Of a DNA stretch of 64,000 nucleotides, positions 26,976-36,877 are shown piece by piece. Each line of letters begins with the position of its first letter. Position 1 is the stretch's first letter. Under the pieces are notes generated by a model that saw only the letters and a program-made list of their open reading frames with translations, ran no database searches and was not told the origin of the DNA. Both the position numbers and the translations under genes were made by a program. The DNA is from Chitinivorax sp. B (GTDB lineage Bacteria > Pseudomonadota > Gammaproteobacteria > Burkholderiales > SCOH01). Location: NCBI RefSeq assembly GCF_005503445.1, contig NZ_SCOH01000001.1, forward strand, positions 1 through 64,000, written 5' to 3'.

Positions 26976-27619
26976 GGATTGAACAAGCGATCCCGATGTG
27001 TCAGCACAAATTGCTGAGTGGTCGCAACGGCCTTCAGAACCGCGCGGGGGCTGATTGTGGCGCCAGCCATGTAGTCAAAGTGGCCGCCATCCTTGCTAAC
27101 AGCCCATTGCGGTGCGGCTTGCGGCGGTTGCCGATCCAGTTGACGGACCCAGTCGGTCTTGCGTTGCCCTTGGCTGGTATAGGGTTTGCCCAGTTGAATG
27201 TAATCGCCCAAGCCGGGGGTCTCCTTGTGGTGGAGCGCACGTACGCCACTGACAGTGCCATCCGACAGGACTCCGATCAGCAAGGTGATTGTGCCAGCGT
27301 AACCATCCGGGGCGTTAGCCTGCAGGATAATGGCGGTCGGCTTGCCCTGGACGGTGGCCAGGTAGTAGGGCGTGTCCTCGACGTTGTTCAGTGTCGGGGC
27401 ATCCGCAGCTCGCAACGTGCGTTCGGTGGCGAGCAGGTCATTGTCGAACAGGTCATCAGGCAGAATCTGCTTCACCAAATCCAGTCTGGCTTCATTTTCT
27501 GCTTGTTGAATGCGTGGGGCGGTGATCAGGTAGGTACCGGCCAATATGCCGGCTGCCAGTAAGGAAAACACCAGCAGGACCAAGCTGGCACGTTGTACAT
27601 GGTGCAAGGTAGGGGTCAT
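26972..27619 (-). CDS. rsxG: Rnf/Rsx electron-transport complex subunit G
   Basis: A 215-residue periplasmic-facing flavoprotein with one N-terminal membrane anchor (about residues 12-33). The FMN-binding domain covers about residues 95-200; the covalent FMN threonine lies in MAGATISPRAV, a variant of the SGAT motif with Ala in the first position. HKETPGLGDYIQLGKPY is another family segment. It overlaps rsxD by four bases (ATGA), as in a tightly coupled operon. Its own stop overlaps the start of the decayed Sel1-type gene, so the operon once continued without a gap here. Confidence 0.94.
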   Translation of the reverse strand: MTPTLHHVQRASLVLLVFSLLAAGILAGTYLITAPRIQQAENEARLDLVKQILPDDLFDNDLLATERTLRAADAPTLNNVEDTPYYLATVQGKPTAIILQANAPDGYAGTITLLIGVLSDGTVSGVRALHHKETPGLGDYIQLGKPYTSQGQRKTDWVRQLDRQPPQAAPQWAVSKDGGHFDYMAGATISPRAVLKAVATTQQFVLTHRDRLFNP

Positions 27620-28623
27620 GAGCTGGCCTTACCTTTGTGCCCGAACACCGCGGGTTGTGTGTAGTGGTCGATCAGTGGTGCACACGAGTTCATCAGTAGG
27701 ACAGCGAATGCTACACCATCCGGATAACCACCAAACACGCGGATCACATAGGCCAGCAAGCCAATCAGGCTGGCAAAGATCAATTTGCCCAAAAGCGTGG
27801 TTGGCCCGCTGACGGGGTCGGTGGCCACGAAAAATGCTCCTAATACGATGGCACCATACTGCAAGTGAAACCAGGGTGAGGCAAAGTGACTGCCATCTAC
27901 CAGCCACAGGGCGGCAGCCAGCAAGGTGAAGGTACCAAGTGTTGCGATGGGTACATGCCAACTGATGACCCGCTGTTGCAATAGCCACAGTCCACCGATC
28001 AGATAGCCCAGCGTAATCCAAAGCAGGCCTGCCTGTTGAAAAACAGGTTGGGGCCGGATGGTATGGATCGGAGTCCCGGTATGTAGCTGTGTTTTCAGAC
28101 TATTCAGCGGGGTCGCGCTGGTCATGGCATCCCAGGGTGTGGAATGGAATATCTGGCTGGCCAGATCGGTGAAGGCGATTGGCTGGGTCTGTAGGCTAAT
28201 CGGTGCCAACCAATGTGATATCTGGGCTGGGAAGGATACGATACAGACAGCAAAACCGACCATGGCCGGGTTGAACAGGTTATTTCCCAGCCCACCATAG
28301 AGATGTTTGGCCACGACAATGGCAAAGAATATACCAACAGCCATCAGCCACCAGGGCGCTGTGGGCGGCAGGCTCAGGGCCAGTAGCCAGGCCGTCAACA
28401 AGGCCGATCCATCGGTCAGAAAGGGCACGACAGGCCGGTGGCACAGCACCAGCATGGCGGCTTCCATGCCCAGGGCCAGGACGCTGGCCCAGACCAGCTG
28501 CAACAGAATGGCCGGCCCGAAGGCTAGCACATAGGCGGTGATGCCAGGCACTAGGGCCAGCAGCACCTTGAACATGATTCGTTGTAATGGGGACCACGAT
28601 GGTGTAGAGAAAAAGATCATCAT
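27616..28623 (-). CDS. rsxD: Rnf/Rsx electron-transport complex subunit D
   Basis: A 335-residue integral membrane subunit with about eight helices, related to NqrB. The family signature NPAMVGFAVCIVSFP is present at about residues 117-131, and the covalent FMN site is in DAMTSATPLNSLK near residue 170. GGYPDGVAFAVLLMN near the end is also typical. Three start codons lie in a row (TTG, ATG, ATG); I take the first ATG at 28623. Upstream on the same strand, seven bases before the possible TTG start, is the stop codon of an unrelated beta-barrel-like protein gene instead of the rsxC gene that normally stands there. Confidence 0.94.
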   Translation of the reverse strand: MMIFFSTPSWSPLQRIMFKVLLALVPGITAYVLAFGPAILLQLVWASVLALGMEAAMLVLCHRPVVPFLTDGSALLTAWLLALSLPPTAPWWLMAVGIFFAIVVAKHLYGGLGNNLFNPAMVGFAVCIVSFPAQISHWLAPISLQTQPIAFTDLASQIFHSTPWDAMTSATPLNSLKTQLHTGTPIHTIRPQPVFQQAGLLWITLGYLIGGLWLLQQRVISWHVPIATLGTFTLLAAALWLVDGSHFASPWFHLQYGAIVLGAFFVATDPVSGPTTLLGKLIFASLIGLLAYVIRVFGGYPDGVAFAVLLMNSCAPLIDHYTQPAVFGHKGKASS

Positions 28624-28632
28624 CAAACAGCG

Positions 28633-29124
28633 TTAGATACCAAAACCAATCGATAGCCCAATCATCGGATCTGCACCGCGATGACGGGCAGTGCGATCAG
28701 GGAACATCAGCGAGGCCTTGAAGATCAGGAACTGTGCTTCCAGACCACGATAGATGGCATTATCCTTGAGCCCGATGGCATGATCATTGGCGTGCCATTG
28801 CGCATAGCGCAACGAACCCCAGACTGCGCCATGTCCCTTGGCGATCAGTCGCATACCGACCATGTATTTATGGCCGCCGGTTCCGATCTCTGCGCCGCCG
28901 ATGATCGCGGTATCCGCATCGCTCAACGGGATGGCGGCACCTGCTTCCAGGCTGGCTCCCAGGGGCGCACCCATCCAAACCCCGGCTGTCGCATACTGGG
29001 TAGGATCATCTGCATAAGCTACATTGACCAGACTCAAACCAACCAGACAGAGACCAGTTTGCCACCAGGCTGTGCGACGACGGGGATGTAGATGTATAGG
29101 TTGCTGAACTTGAATATAAGACAT
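28633..29124 (-). CDS. Unknown exported, outer-membrane-like protein between rsxC and rsxD
   Basis: A 163-residue protein I do not recognise. It has a basic start and a signal peptide (TGLCLVGLSLVNVAYA, cleavage near residue 39). The mature part is about 125 residues, rich in Gly and alternating polar/non-polar residues (AGVWMGAPLGASLEAGAAIPL, AIIGGAEIGTGGHKYMVGMRL) and ends in GLSIGFGI, as small outer-membrane beta-barrels do. There is no cofactor motif and no Cys in the mature part. It lies 178 bases after rsxC and directly before rsxD. The Shine-Dalgarno is poor. Function and any link with Rnf are unknown. Confidence 0.7.
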   Translation of the reverse strand: MSYIQVQQPIHLHPRRRTAWWQTGLCLVGLSLVNVAYADDPTQYATAGVWMGAPLGASLEAGAAIPLSDADTAIIGGAEIGTGGHKYMVGMRLIAKGHGAVWGSLRYAQWHANDHAIGLKDNAIYRGLEAQFLIFKASLMFPDRTARHRGADPMIGLSIGFGI

Positions 29125-29301
29125 GACGCACTCACAAAGTTGTCACTCGAATCAGATCTGCTTGAACGGGTTATCGAGTTTGTGTTGACCATTTCCGCAC
29201 CTGAGCTTTGACACAAGGTACCAAGGTTCTGTGATCCATGCACATAGCAGACGGGCTGCCCCGCAGGCCTTGTGCGCACCATTCAAACTGGTGGACCAAG
29301 T

Positions 29302-30993
29302 TCATTGATTGGTTGGATCGTCGGGTGGCTTCGATGCCCTTTTTGCCGCAGCACGGGCCATGGCGGCTTGAATCATCGCCTGTTTACTGTCGACGGGCGC
29401 GGTTGAATCGACGATTTGAGGTAAAGGGGGCGATTCGATCTGTTCCGCGCGCTTTGCCTGCGCCCTGGCCAATGCTGCCTGAATGATAGCCTGTTTATCA
29501 GCCATTGCCTGTGCGGCCACCGGATTGGCTGCGGCTTCCGCCTGGGCTGTTTCGGCGGCTTTGCGGGCATCTGCTGCCTTGGCAGCCAGGCGTATGGCGC
29601 GTTCGTTTTTGTCTCGTTCCAGTCTTTCGGCCCGATATTCATGGCGCTGGCGGGCTTGGTCGGCGGCACGTTTTTTGCGCTCGGCGGCCCAGATGTCGGC
29701 CTTGGCCACCTTGTAAAAATCCACCAGCGGAATCTGGCTGGGGCAGACATAACTGCATGCACCGCATTCAATGCAGTCGAACAAATGCCATTCCTGCGCT
29801 TTGCCCAATTGATGTGCCTTCGTAAACCAATACAGGTCTTGCGGTTGCAGTTCAGCAGGGCAGACTGCTGCGCACTCGCCACAGCGAATACAGGGCATGG
29901 CGGGTCGAGGCTTGGGCAGGGTACGCGGCGATGCGGCCAGCAAACAGTTGCTTGCTTTGACCACCGGTACAAAGGGAGATGGCAACTCGATCCCCATCAG
30001 GGGGCCACCCATCAGGATACGATCGGTATCCGGCAGGTTGCCGGCATGATCCAACAGCCAGTGAATCGGCGTGCCCAACAATGCTTCCACATTCTGCGGC
30101 CGTGCCACATTCCCTGTCAGCGTCACAATGCGTGAAATGACGGGTTCACCGTAGACAATTGCACGCTGGATGCTGTAAGCGGTGCCAACATTGAAGCACT
30201 GCACCCCAAGCGCTGTGGCACGCGTACCACCCGGTACCTCAATGCCAGTGAGCAGCTTGATCAATTGTTTAGCGCCTCCGCTTGGGTACAGTGTAGGGAG
30301 ACGGATAATGTCGATATCGCAATTGGCTGCAGCCTGTTTCATGGCTGCCAGGGCTTCCGGCTTGTTGTCTTCAATGCCCACACGCACTGATTTGGCCGCC
30401 ATCAATTCGCGCATGATCTGGATACCGGCGACAATGTCGGCAGCGCGCTCACGCATCAACCGATCGTCACAGGTGATATAGGGTTCGCATTCGGCCCCAT
30501 TGATCACCAACGTATCCAGCCCTTTGTCAGCAGGCACGTTCAGTTTGACATGGCTAGGGAAGACCGCCCCGCCCAGGCCAACGACACCCATATCGCACAG
30601 ATAATCGCGGGTAGCGCGCGGGCCGGCGGTCTGCCAATCGAAACGGGTGCGCTGCTGCCATTGGTCACGGCCATCCGGTTCAATCACCAGGCAAGGCTCG
30701 GCCAGGCCCGATGGGTGGGGCAAAGTATGGGGTGCAATGGCAATCACCGTGCCGGAGGTGGGGGCATGCAACGCCGCGGATACCACGCCTGCTGCCCGCG
30801 CAACCAACTGGCCTTTCAAGACCGCTTGACCGACTTCCACGCATGCTTCTGCGGCATTGCCCAGGTGCTGCCGCAATGGCAGGATCAATCTGGGTGGCAA
30901 AGGTAGCTGGGCGATCGGCGTGCCATTCGATTCAGCCTTGTGCTCGGGCGGATGGATGCCACCGTGGAAGCGATGCAATGTCAGCGTGCTCAT
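29302..30993 (-). CDS. rsxC: Rnf/Rsx electron-transport complex subunit C
   Basis: A 563-residue peripheral subunit that accepts electrons from NADH. The glycine-rich nucleotide segment [16 protein letters not shown] is at about residues 129-144, with [17 protein letters not shown] following as in NuoF-like proteins. Two 4Fe-4S motifs, [15 protein letters not shown] and [15 protein letters not shown], lie near residues 370-420. The tail from about residue 440 is a charged, Ala-rich helix that contains repeated [18 protein letters not shown]-type units. The ATG at 30993 overlaps the rsxB stop codon (ATGA). Confidence 0.95.
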   Translation of the reverse strand: MSTLTLHRFHGGIHPPEHKAESNGTPIAQLPLPPRLILPLRQHLGNAAEACVEVGQAVLKGQLVARAAGVVSAALHAPTSGTVIAIAPHTLPHPSGLAEPCLVIEPDGRDQWQQRTRFDWQTAGPRATRDYLCDMGVVGLGGAVFPSHVKLNVPADKGLDTLVINGAECEPYITCDDRLMRERAADIVAGIQIMRELMAAKSVRVGIEDNKPEALAAMKQAAANCDIDIIRLPTLYPSGGAKQLIKLLTGIEVPGGTRATALGVQCFNVGTAYSIQRAIVYGEPVISRIVTLTGNVARPQNVEALLGTPIHWLLDHAGNLPDTDRILMGGPLMGIELPSPFVPVVKASNCLLAASPRTLPKPRPAMPCIRCGECAAVCPAELQPQDLYWFTKAHQLGKAQEWHLFDCIECGACSYVCPSQIPLVDFYKVAKADIWAAERKKRAADQARQRHEYRAERLERDKNERAIRLAAKAADARKAAETAQAEAAANPVAAQAMADKQAIIQAALARAQAKRAEQIESPPLPQIVDSTAPVDSKQAMIQAAMARAAAKRASKPPDDPTNQ

Positions 30994-31565
30994 ACGCGGG
31001 CGGGCTCTTTGACCAGCTTCAGTTGAAACACCGGGTAGCTGGGCTTCCAGGTATCGATGGTCTGGCCTTCCTCCACCATGCTGATGCAATCGACCGGGCA
31101 GGGGGCAATACATAGTTCACAGCCGGTGCATTCGCTGGCGATCACGGTGTGCATCATTTTCGCGCTACCCACGATGGCATCCACCGGGCAGGCTTGAATG
31201 CACAGCGTACAGCCAATACAGGTCTGTTCGTCGATGAAGGCAACTGCCTTGGGCTTTTCGATGCCGTGTTCGCCGTTCAATGGCTTGTAATCCAGCCCAG
31301 TCAGTTCTGCCAGTTTGTGGATGCCTTCATCGCCACCCGGCGGGCACTGATTGATGTCCGCTTCACCATCGGCAATGGCCTGGGCATATGGCTTACAACC
31401 AGGGTAGCTACACTGCCCACATTGGGTTTGCGGCAGGACTGCATCAATTTTCTCGACCAGCGGGTCTTCCTGTACCTTGAAGCGTACTGCGGCATAGCCT
31501 AATACAGCACCCAGCAACAGGCCGATGCCCCCCAATACCAATAAGGCTGTCAACAATGGGCTCAT
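30990..31565 (-). CDS. rsxB: Rnf/Rsx electron-transport complex subunit B
   Basis: A 191-residue ferredoxin-like subunit with one N-terminal membrane helix (residues 3-25). It carries a 4Fe-4S domain of the [16 protein letters not shown] type (about residues 48-64) and two bacterial ferredoxin clusters, [16 protein letters not shown] and [16 protein letters not shown]. The start at 31565 is one base after the rsxA stop codon. It is the electron relay between RsxC and the membrane subunits. Confidence 0.95.
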   Translation of the reverse strand: MSPLLTALLVLGGIGLLLGAVLGYAAVRFKVQEDPLVEKIDAVLPQTQCGQCSYPGCKPYAQAIADGEADINQCPPGGDEGIHKLAELTGLDYKPLNGEHGIEKPKAVAFIDEQTCIGCTLCIQACPVDAIVGSAKMMHTVIASECTGCELCIAPCPVDCISMVEEGQTIDTWKPSYPVFQLKLVKEPARV

Positions 31566-31566
31566 C

Positions 31567-32154
31567 TCAGTTCTTGACCAATCCGGCAAAACCCATGAAT
31601 GCCAGGCTCATCAACCCGGCGGTAAACAGGGCGATCGGCACTCCTTTGAAGGCGGCAGGTACGTCTGCACCTTCCAGCCGTTCCCGCATCGCTGCGAATG
31701 CTGCCATCGTAAAGGTAAAGCCGATGGCCCCACCGGCACCGGCGAGCAACGATTCCACAAAGTTGTAACGGTGTTGCACGTTGAGCAGCGGGATACCCAA
31801 CACGGCACAGTTGGTGGTGATCAGCGGCAAGTAGATGCCCAGCACCTGATAAAGCAAGGGGCTGGTAGCGTGAATCACCATCTCCACAAATTGCACGATG
31901 GCGGCAATGACCACGATGAAGCTCAAGGTCTGCAGATAAGCCAGATCCAGAGGCACCAAGACGTATTGCTGCAGCACATAGCAAGCGCCTGACGCCAGCG
32001 TCAATACGAAGGTCGTGGCCAAACCCATGCTGACCGCAGTATCGAGCTTTTTTGATACGCCCATGAATGGACATAAGCCCAAGATGCTGACCAGCACGAT
32101 GTTGTTCACAAACACCGTGCCGACGATCAGGAGTAAGTAATGAGAAAGCGACAT
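31567..32154 (-). CDS. rsxA: Rnf/Rsx electron-transport complex subunit A
   Basis: A 195-residue integral membrane subunit with six helices, homologous to RsxE and NqrE. Family motifs are [21 protein letters not shown] near the start and [15 protein letters not shown] near residue 117, whose Cys residues bind the membrane iron-sulfur centre shared with RsxE. E. coli RsxA has 193 residues. It is the first gene of the cluster, and a good promoter lies 62-90 bases upstream. Confidence 0.95.
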   Translation of the reverse strand: MSLSHYLLLIVGTVFVNNIVLVSILGLCPFMGVSKKLDTAVSMGLATTFVLTLASGACYVLQQYVLVPLDLAYLQTLSFIVVIAAIVQFVEMVIHATSPLLYQVLGIYLPLITTNCAVLGIPLLNVQHRYNFVESLLAGAGGAIGFTFTMAAFAAMRERLEGADVPAAFKGVPIALFTAGLMSLAFMGFAGLVKN

Positions 32155-32215
32155 GGTTCAACTGGCACGGAATAGATTGGAATAGAGCGTCATCAGCAAT
32201 TCAGGTATTGCGGGA

Positions 32216-32244
32216 ATTATCTGCCGGCAATGGGATACGTTCAA
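32216..32244 (-). promoter_or_regulatory. Promoter of the rsx operon
   Basis: On the minus strand TTGAAC (32239-32244) and GATAAT (32216-32221) are 17 bases apart, each matching the sigma-70 consensus in at least four positions, with only 62 bases to the rsxA start. Confidence 0.45.
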
Positions 32245-32265
32245 GGTTGGTCGGCATAGGTTTTC

Positions 32266-32844
32266 TCAGCGCAAATCGCTGATTTCAATCAGGATCAAAT
32301 CAAACGTATTGCCCGTCACTTCAATCACTTCTACATCTTGCCGAGTCATTAACACGGCATCATGCTGTTGCAGTGTGACGGTGTGGCTGCCATGACACGT
32401 TACGGGTTTGGTACTGGCCAGAAACAGCAGTAGCACATCACCTTGCCAGCGTAACTGGTGCTGTCCTTGCAGTTTGCACCGTCGCAGGGTGTGCATGAAA
32501 CGGCCACGACGGCTCATCACATTGAAATCCAGCACCGGGCCATCCGGTATGTGGGCGTCAAAGGCGGTTTCACCCGGAAAGTCGATCGAAGGTGCATAAG
32601 GCGTCAATGTATAACAGCGGTCTTCGTCGTATAACGACAGGGAGTCACCGGCAATCAAGGTCAGGGAACGATCCAGCCCGTTGAACGCGGAGAACGGCCC
32701 AGGCTGGTCGATTTGGGCCATGCTGGCGCGCCAGTCCAGGTCATCGAATCCGGCACCCTCTGGGAATACAATGATTTCCCGGGTTTGCCCGCCGCCATTT
32801 TTCCAAGGGCGGGTAGGATAGTCGCAGGAAGGTAAGTGACGCAT
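32266..32844 (-). CDS. HutD/Ves family protein
   Basis: A 192-residue cupin-like protein of the HutD family. Family features are RPWKNGGGQTREI near the start, DLDWRASMAQIDQPGPFSAFNGLDRSL (about residues 36-62), and DFNVMSRRGRFMHTL. HutD sits in histidine-utilisation operons of pseudomonads and is thought to limit pathway flux; E. coli Ves is related. Here it follows a CYTH protein gene with one base between stop and start, and no hut genes are nearby, so the role is unclear. Confidence 0.85.
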   Translation of the reverse strand: MRHLPSCDYPTRPWKNGGGQTREIIVFPEGAGFDDLDWRASMAQIDQPGPFSAFNGLDRSLTLIAGDSLSLYDEDRCYTLTPYAPSIDFPGETAFDAHIPDGPVLDFNVMSRRGRFMHTLRRCKLQGQHQLRWQGDVLLLFLASTKPVTCHGSHTVTLQQHDAVLMTRQDVEVIEVTGNTFDLILIEISDLR

Positions 32845-32845
32845 C

Positions 32846-33367
32846 TCAGGCAATCTCCGGGGACAGCAATAGATCCAGATAGGCCACCTCGATCAGGTCA
32901 TCGGCATGAATGCCCAGTTGTTGCATCAACGCGAGTGCAATGGCCTCGCCCTCTGCCGCCGTTTGATCGTCACGTAGCACCACTTCCAGCTCCATGAAAT
33001 CACCTAATCCGTCGACCTGGTCAATATGAATACGGGTCTGACCGACAAGATAAAGAATACGTTGCTTGATGACTTCGCCAAGAATACCCAAGGCCATGCT
33101 CAGCGTATTGCGCAGGGCATCGGGCTGGTCAATATCGGTGATCCGATAGTCAGACAACTTGGGGCCTTGCTGGTCAGCCCGGTGATAGTGGATCAGTTGG
33201 CCTTGGCCGGGCTGCAGTACCCTGAGTTTGAGCCGGCCATGCTGGCATAGGAAAAAGGTATCACGCTGCTGAAGCAGGGCAGCTGGCTGGCCGGCGATGA
33301 CATTGGCGTGTTTCAGTAAAGCGGCACGGTCGGTCACCCGGGCTTTGATTTCGATATTGCGGGCCAT
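32846..33367 (-). CDS. CYTH-domain protein (class IV adenylate cyclase-like)
   Basis: A 173-residue single CYTH domain. Members hydrolyse or cyclise triphosphorylated substrates using a tunnel of acidic and basic residues. The N-terminal signature reads NIEIKARV, where the first Glu of the strict ExExK motif is Asn; then come basic pairs in RLKLRVLQ, YHRADQQGPKLSDYRI and an acidic strand FMELEVVLRDDQ. Such proteins can be adenylate cyclases, thiamine triphosphatases or inorganic triphosphatases, and the sequence does not decide among these. The ATG at 33367 gives the usual start MARNIEIKARV. It sits between a methyltransferase gene and hutD on the same strand. Confidence 0.82.
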   Translation of the reverse strand: MARNIEIKARVTDRAALLKHANVIAGQPAALLQQRDTFFLCQHGRLKLRVLQPGQGQLIHYHRADQQGPKLSDYRITDIDQPDALRNTLSMALGILGEVIKQRILYLVGQTRIHIDQVDGLGDFMELEVVLRDDQTAAEGEAIALALMQQLGIHADDLIEVAYLDLLLSPEIA

Positions 33368-33418
33368 GGATACACTCACGGAAACAGCAGCCGGTTCGTT
33401 ACCGGACGGCAGGTAAAA

Positions 33419-34195
33419 TCACTCAGCGATGATGAACAGGTAATCCGGCACATCCTGCGGGATGCTGGCAATGTATGCGGCGATTGTTCCGTTGGCGATG
33501 TCTTGAGACAGTTGCTGCAAGCCCTTGTTGAGTTCACCGGGTTCGATGTCATTGACGAAGGTGCCGATGGCTTCGCGGAAATCGTCATCCAGATAACGTG
33601 CTGGCTGGTATTTGGCGCAATACAGAAAGCCATCCACGGGCGTGGTCACCTGTTCTGGCCTGGGGACAAACCATGGCTGGAGATCAACATGACAGAAGCC
33701 GGCATGGCGAAGCGTCTGGCGCAATTGCTCCAGTGTTGGGAAGCGCTCGGCAGTGCGGCGCATGGCCTTGGGAAAATAGCGATTCAGCCAGAAATGTTCA
33801 ATGTATTCACGGCAGTTGGTGAATTCCACCAAGCAGTGACGGGCTACCCGACGCAGCTCGCGATAAGCAACAGCACGGTCACGCCAGTAATGGCTGGATA
33901 AGGTGCTGATAGCGACATCGACAGATTGATCCTCAAGTGGCAGGGCGTGCACATCAGCGCGAACCCAAGGCAACTTGGGCGCTTTGTTACGGGCTGCGTA
34001 CAGCATGGCCGCCGAATGATCCACCCCAACGATCGGAAAGCCTCGCTTGGCCAGCGCGATGGTGTAGTGGCCAGGGCCACAGCCAATGTCGACCAGCGAG
34101 GTCAGGGCATCCCGCTGTTTGGGCAGATGATTGATCAGCGGCAGCAGAATGGATGCTGAAGCGCGGTGGATCTGTTCGGATCGGATCGAGGTCAT
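33419..34195 (-). CDS. SAM-dependent methyltransferase
   Basis: A 258-residue class I methyltransferase. Motif I is LVDIGCGPGHYTIALAKRG (about residues 34-52), followed by VGVDHSAAMLYAAR (acidic loop binding the ribose), RADVHALPLEDQSVDVAIST, and an RRVARHCLVEF block. The second half has no recognisable substrate domain. It resembles general Methyltransf_11 proteins, so the substrate cannot be named. It starts 13 bases after the pyrD stop and is probably co-transcribed with it. Confidence 0.82.
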   Translation of the reverse strand: MTSIRSEQIHRASASILLPLINHLPKQRDALTSLVDIGCGPGHYTIALAKRGFPIVGVDHSAAMLYAARNKAPKLPWVRADVHALPLEDQSVDVAISTLSSHYWRDRAVAYRELRRVARHCLVEFTNCREYIEHFWLNRYFPKAMRRTAERFPTLEQLRQTLRHAGFCHVDLQPWFVPRPEQVTTPVDGFLYCAKYQPARYLDDDFREAIGTFVNDIEPGELNKGLQQLSQDIANGTIAAYIASIPQDVPDYLFIIAE

Positions 34196-34208
34196 GATGG
34201 CTTGTGGC

Positions 34209-35231
34209 TCAACCAATGGCACGCACACATTCGCCAACCAGTTCTGGCCCGCGATAGATCAACCCGCTATACAACTGCACCAGACTGGCACCCGCTTGCA
34301 TTTTTTCAATTGCATCGGCGCCTTCCAGAATGCCGCCTACACCGATGATCGGCAGGGCACCATCCAGACGGTCGGACAATTCACGGATTACCGTGGTGGA
34401 TTTGGTGCGAACCGGTGTACCGGATAGGCCACCCTGTTCGTTACCATGTGGCAGCTGTTCAACGCCGGCACGGGATAGCGTGGTGTTGGTGGCGATTACA
34501 CCGTCAATGCGATGCTGAATCAACAAGTCTGCAATCACGCCAATTTGTGGCGGATCCAGATCCGGAGCAATTTTCACTGTCAGCGGCACGTAACGGCCAT
34601 GTTGGTCTGCGAGCTTGCTCTGCTCTTCCTTCAGTTTGCCCAGCAGACCGGAGAGCTCGTCACTTTGCTGCAACTGACGCAGATTCTTGGTGTTGGGGCT
34701 GGAGATGTTGACGGTGACGTAAGTCGCCAGTTCATACACTTTGCGCAGACAGATCAGGTAGTCATCCGCAGCGTTTTCGATCGGGGTATCGAAATTCTTG
34801 CCAATGTTGATCCCCAACACACCTTTGTATTTGGCCCGTTTGACGTTATCGATCAATACGTCAACCCCCGCATTGTTGAATCCCATTCGGTTGATGATGC
34901 CCTCGGCCTGTGGCAAGCGAAACAAGCGGGGTTTGGGGTTGCCCGATTGCGGGCGTGGGGTGATGGTGCCGATTTCGATGAAGCCGAAGCCCAGGTCAGC
35001 CAACGCATCAATATGATCGCCGTTCTTGTCCAAGCCAGCCGCCAATCCGACGGCATTGGGGAACTCAATTCCCATGACTTTGCGCTGTTGCGCGTCATCG
35101 TGGCCGGCGAAAGTCCGGGCAAGGCCAATAGTGTGCAGAAGGTCCAGCGCACCTAACGTCAGGTGGTGGGCCTTCTCGCCATCCAGCATGAACAGGAAAG
35201 GGCGGGCAAGGGCGTAGGCGGTGGTCATCAT
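34209..35231 (-). CDS. pyrD: Dihydroorotate dehydrogenase (quinone), class 2
   Basis: Oxidises dihydroorotate to orotate in pyrimidine synthesis, passing electrons to the quinone pool at the membrane. At 340 residues it has an N-terminal helical extension ([24 protein letters not shown]) typical of class 2 enzymes. FMN and substrate segments include [37 protein letters not shown] and [15 protein letters not shown], the last carrying the catalytic Ser. A perfect TATAAT box stands upstream. It is the first gene of a likely pyrD-methyltransferase-CYTH-hutD operon. Confidence 0.96.
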   Translation of the reverse strand: MMTTAYALARPFLFMLDGEKAHHLTLGALDLLHTIGLARTFAGHDDAQQRKVMGIEFPNAVGLAAGLDKNGDHIDALADLGFGFIEIGTITPRPQSGNPKPRLFRLPQAEGIINRMGFNNAGVDVLIDNVKRAKYKGVLGINIGKNFDTPIENAADDYLICLRKVYELATYVTVNISSPNTKNLRQLQQSDELSGLLGKLKEEQSKLADQHGRYVPLTVKIAPDLDPPQIGVIADLLIQHRIDGVIATNTTLSRAGVEQLPHGNEQGGLSGTPVRTKSTTVIRELSDRLDGALPIIGVGGILEGADAIEKMQAGASLVQLYSGLIYRGPELVGECVRAIG

Positions 35232-35263
35232 CGGATCGTTGGTCTGACAGGCAAAACCGCTGA

Positions 35264-35269
35264 ATTATA
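35264..35269 (-). promoter_or_regulatory. -10 box upstream of pyrD
   Basis: A perfect TATAAT on the minus strand, 33 bases before the pyrD start. No convincing -35 is seen at the right distance (nearest is TTGCAC with 21 bases), so the promoter may need an activator or be weakly matched. Confidence 0.4.
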
Positions 35270-35420
35270 GCGGAACAGCTGCGTTGCGGTGTGCAAAGAT
35301 GACGATGATCCAGCTTTGCGAACGGTTGTACTGCGGGATGATGGGAACAATTTCACCAGATCGATCCTGCTGGTTATGTTGACGTGGCTTGCTCGAAAGC
35401 CGCTTGACAAGCAGAGCGGG

Positions 35421-36149
35421 CTATAAGTGCAGCGGTGCCCAGCTCCCCCCTTGAAGGCCTTCGATGGGATGGAAATTGACTTTGTAGGTCATCTTGCGAC
35501 AGTCCTTGATCCAATAACCCAAGTACAAATACTGTCGACCCAGCTTACGGGCCAGGCGAAGTTGCCACATGATATTGTAGGTGCCCAGGCTGGCTTGCTG
35601 CAGATCCGGGTCGAAAAAGGTGTAGACGGACGACAGGCCATCTTCCAGTTCGTCAATCAGGCTTACCATCACTAGCGTACCCTGTTCGTCACGAAACTCG
35701 ACCAGAAAGCTGGCGACGTGGGTTTTCAGAATGAAGCTGCGGTACTGTTCACGGCTATCCTCATCCATGCCACCACCGGCGTGACGGGTTTCCTGGTAGC
35801 GACGATAAAGTTGGTAATGTTCTTCGCTATAGCCCAGCTTGAGAATTTCTGCAGTCATCGTTTCGTTGCGTTTCCACACCCGCCGTTGCGTGCGGTTGGG
35901 GGCGAATGCCTTGGCTGGAATACGAACTGGTACACAGGCTCGGCAGCGATCACACTGAGGACGATAGGTGAACAGACCACTGCGGCGAAATCCGGCACGT
36001 ACCAGTTGGCTGTAGATCTGGGCATCAATCAGATCACCGGGAATGGCCACCTGGGAACGGGCCATTTCATCTGGCAGATAGCTACAGGGGTAGGGGGCAG
36101 TGACATAGAACTGGATTAGCGATTGTCCGTGTTCCGACAGTTTGCTCAT
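35421..36149 (-). CDS. bpt: Aspartate/glutamate leucyltransferase
   Basis: Transfers Leu from Leu-tRNA to proteins with N-terminal Asp or Glu, marking them for the ClpS/ClpAP N-end rule route. The 242-residue protein has the arginyltransferase-type N-terminal zinc/iron motif region [14 protein letters not shown] and [14 protein letters not shown], and the C-terminal GNAT-like part [39 protein letters not shown]. The start at 36149 overlaps the aat stop codon (ATGA). The adjacent aat gene supplies the other branch of the same pathway. Confidence 0.95.
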   Translation of the reverse strand: MSKLSEHGQSLIQFYVTAPYPCSYLPDEMARSQVAIPGDLIDAQIYSQLVRAGFRRSGLFTYRPQCDRCRACVPVRIPAKAFAPNRTQRRVWKRNETMTAEILKLGYSEEHYQLYRRYQETRHAGGGMDEDSREQYRSFILKTHVASFLVEFRDEQGTLVMVSLIDELEDGLSSVYTFFDPDLQQASLGTYNIMWQLRLARKLGRQYLYLGYWIKDCRKMTYKVNFHPIEGLQGGSWAPLHL

Positions 36150-36865
36150 GCTGATCCTGCCCCCTGAATTAATACGCTGCTGTGTTCGAATTGCCATGGA
36201 CCAGGGCGATGGATGCCATCGACCAGTACTTTGAGTCTAGCAGCGAAATTGCTTCTTGCTATTTCGCGCCCACCCAGGCTGGCCAAGTGGTTGGTCTTCA
36301 TCTGGCAATCGATCATGCGGAACTCCCAACGCCCTAGTTGTCTGACCAGATGCACAAAGGCGATCTTCGAGGCGTCGGTGCGGTGCGTAAACATCGACTC
36401 ACCGTAGAACATCTGGCCAATGGCCATGCCATATAAGCCGCCAGCCAGTTCGCCCTCCATCCAGCACTCAATGGAGTGCGCATAACCCATGTGGTGTAAC
36501 ACGCAATAAGCGTCGATCATTTCATCAGTGATCCAGGTGCCGCCATGAATGTCGCGTGGTGCGGCACATGCCTGCATGACTTGGCGAAAATTGGTGTCAA
36601 CGCGGATTTCGTAGGGTTTGTTGCGCAGTGTCTTGGCCAGCGAGCGTGTGATGCGCAGTTCGTCTGGGAACAGGATCATACGCGGATCGGGGCTCCACCA
36701 TAGGATGGGCTCACCCTCGTTGAACCAGGGGAACACGCCTTGACGGTAAGCTGCCAGTACACGCGCCGGCGATAGATCGCCTCCCATTGCCAGCAGGCCA
36801 TTTGGCTTGATCAACGCCGAATCCAATGGCGGGAAGTCAAGCGAAGGGCCTAGCCAGCGTAGCAT
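36146..36865 (-). CDS. aat: Leucyl/phenylalanyl-tRNA-protein transferase
   Basis: Adds Leu or Phe to N-terminal Lys/Arg of proteins, creating primary N-degrons. The 239-residue protein has the family motifs [21 protein letters not shown] (about residues 45-65), [42 protein letters not shown] and [16 protein letters not shown]. It starts 12 bases after the fur stop codon and overlaps bpt by four bases, so fur-aat-bpt form a likely transcript. Confidence 0.96.
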   Translation of the reverse strand: MLRWLGPSLDFPPLDSALIKPNGLLAMGGDLSPARVLAAYRQGVFPWFNEGEPILWWSPDPRMILFPDELRITRSLAKTLRNKPYEIRVDTNFRQVMQACAAPRDIHGGTWITDEMIDAYCVLHHMGYAHSIECWMEGELAGGLYGMAIGQMFYGESMFTHRTDASKIAFVHLVRQLGRWEFRMIDCQMKTNHLASLGGREIARSNFAARLKVLVDGIHRPGPWQFEHSSVLIQGAGSA

Positions 36866-36877
36866 GTGCGGGGTGTC

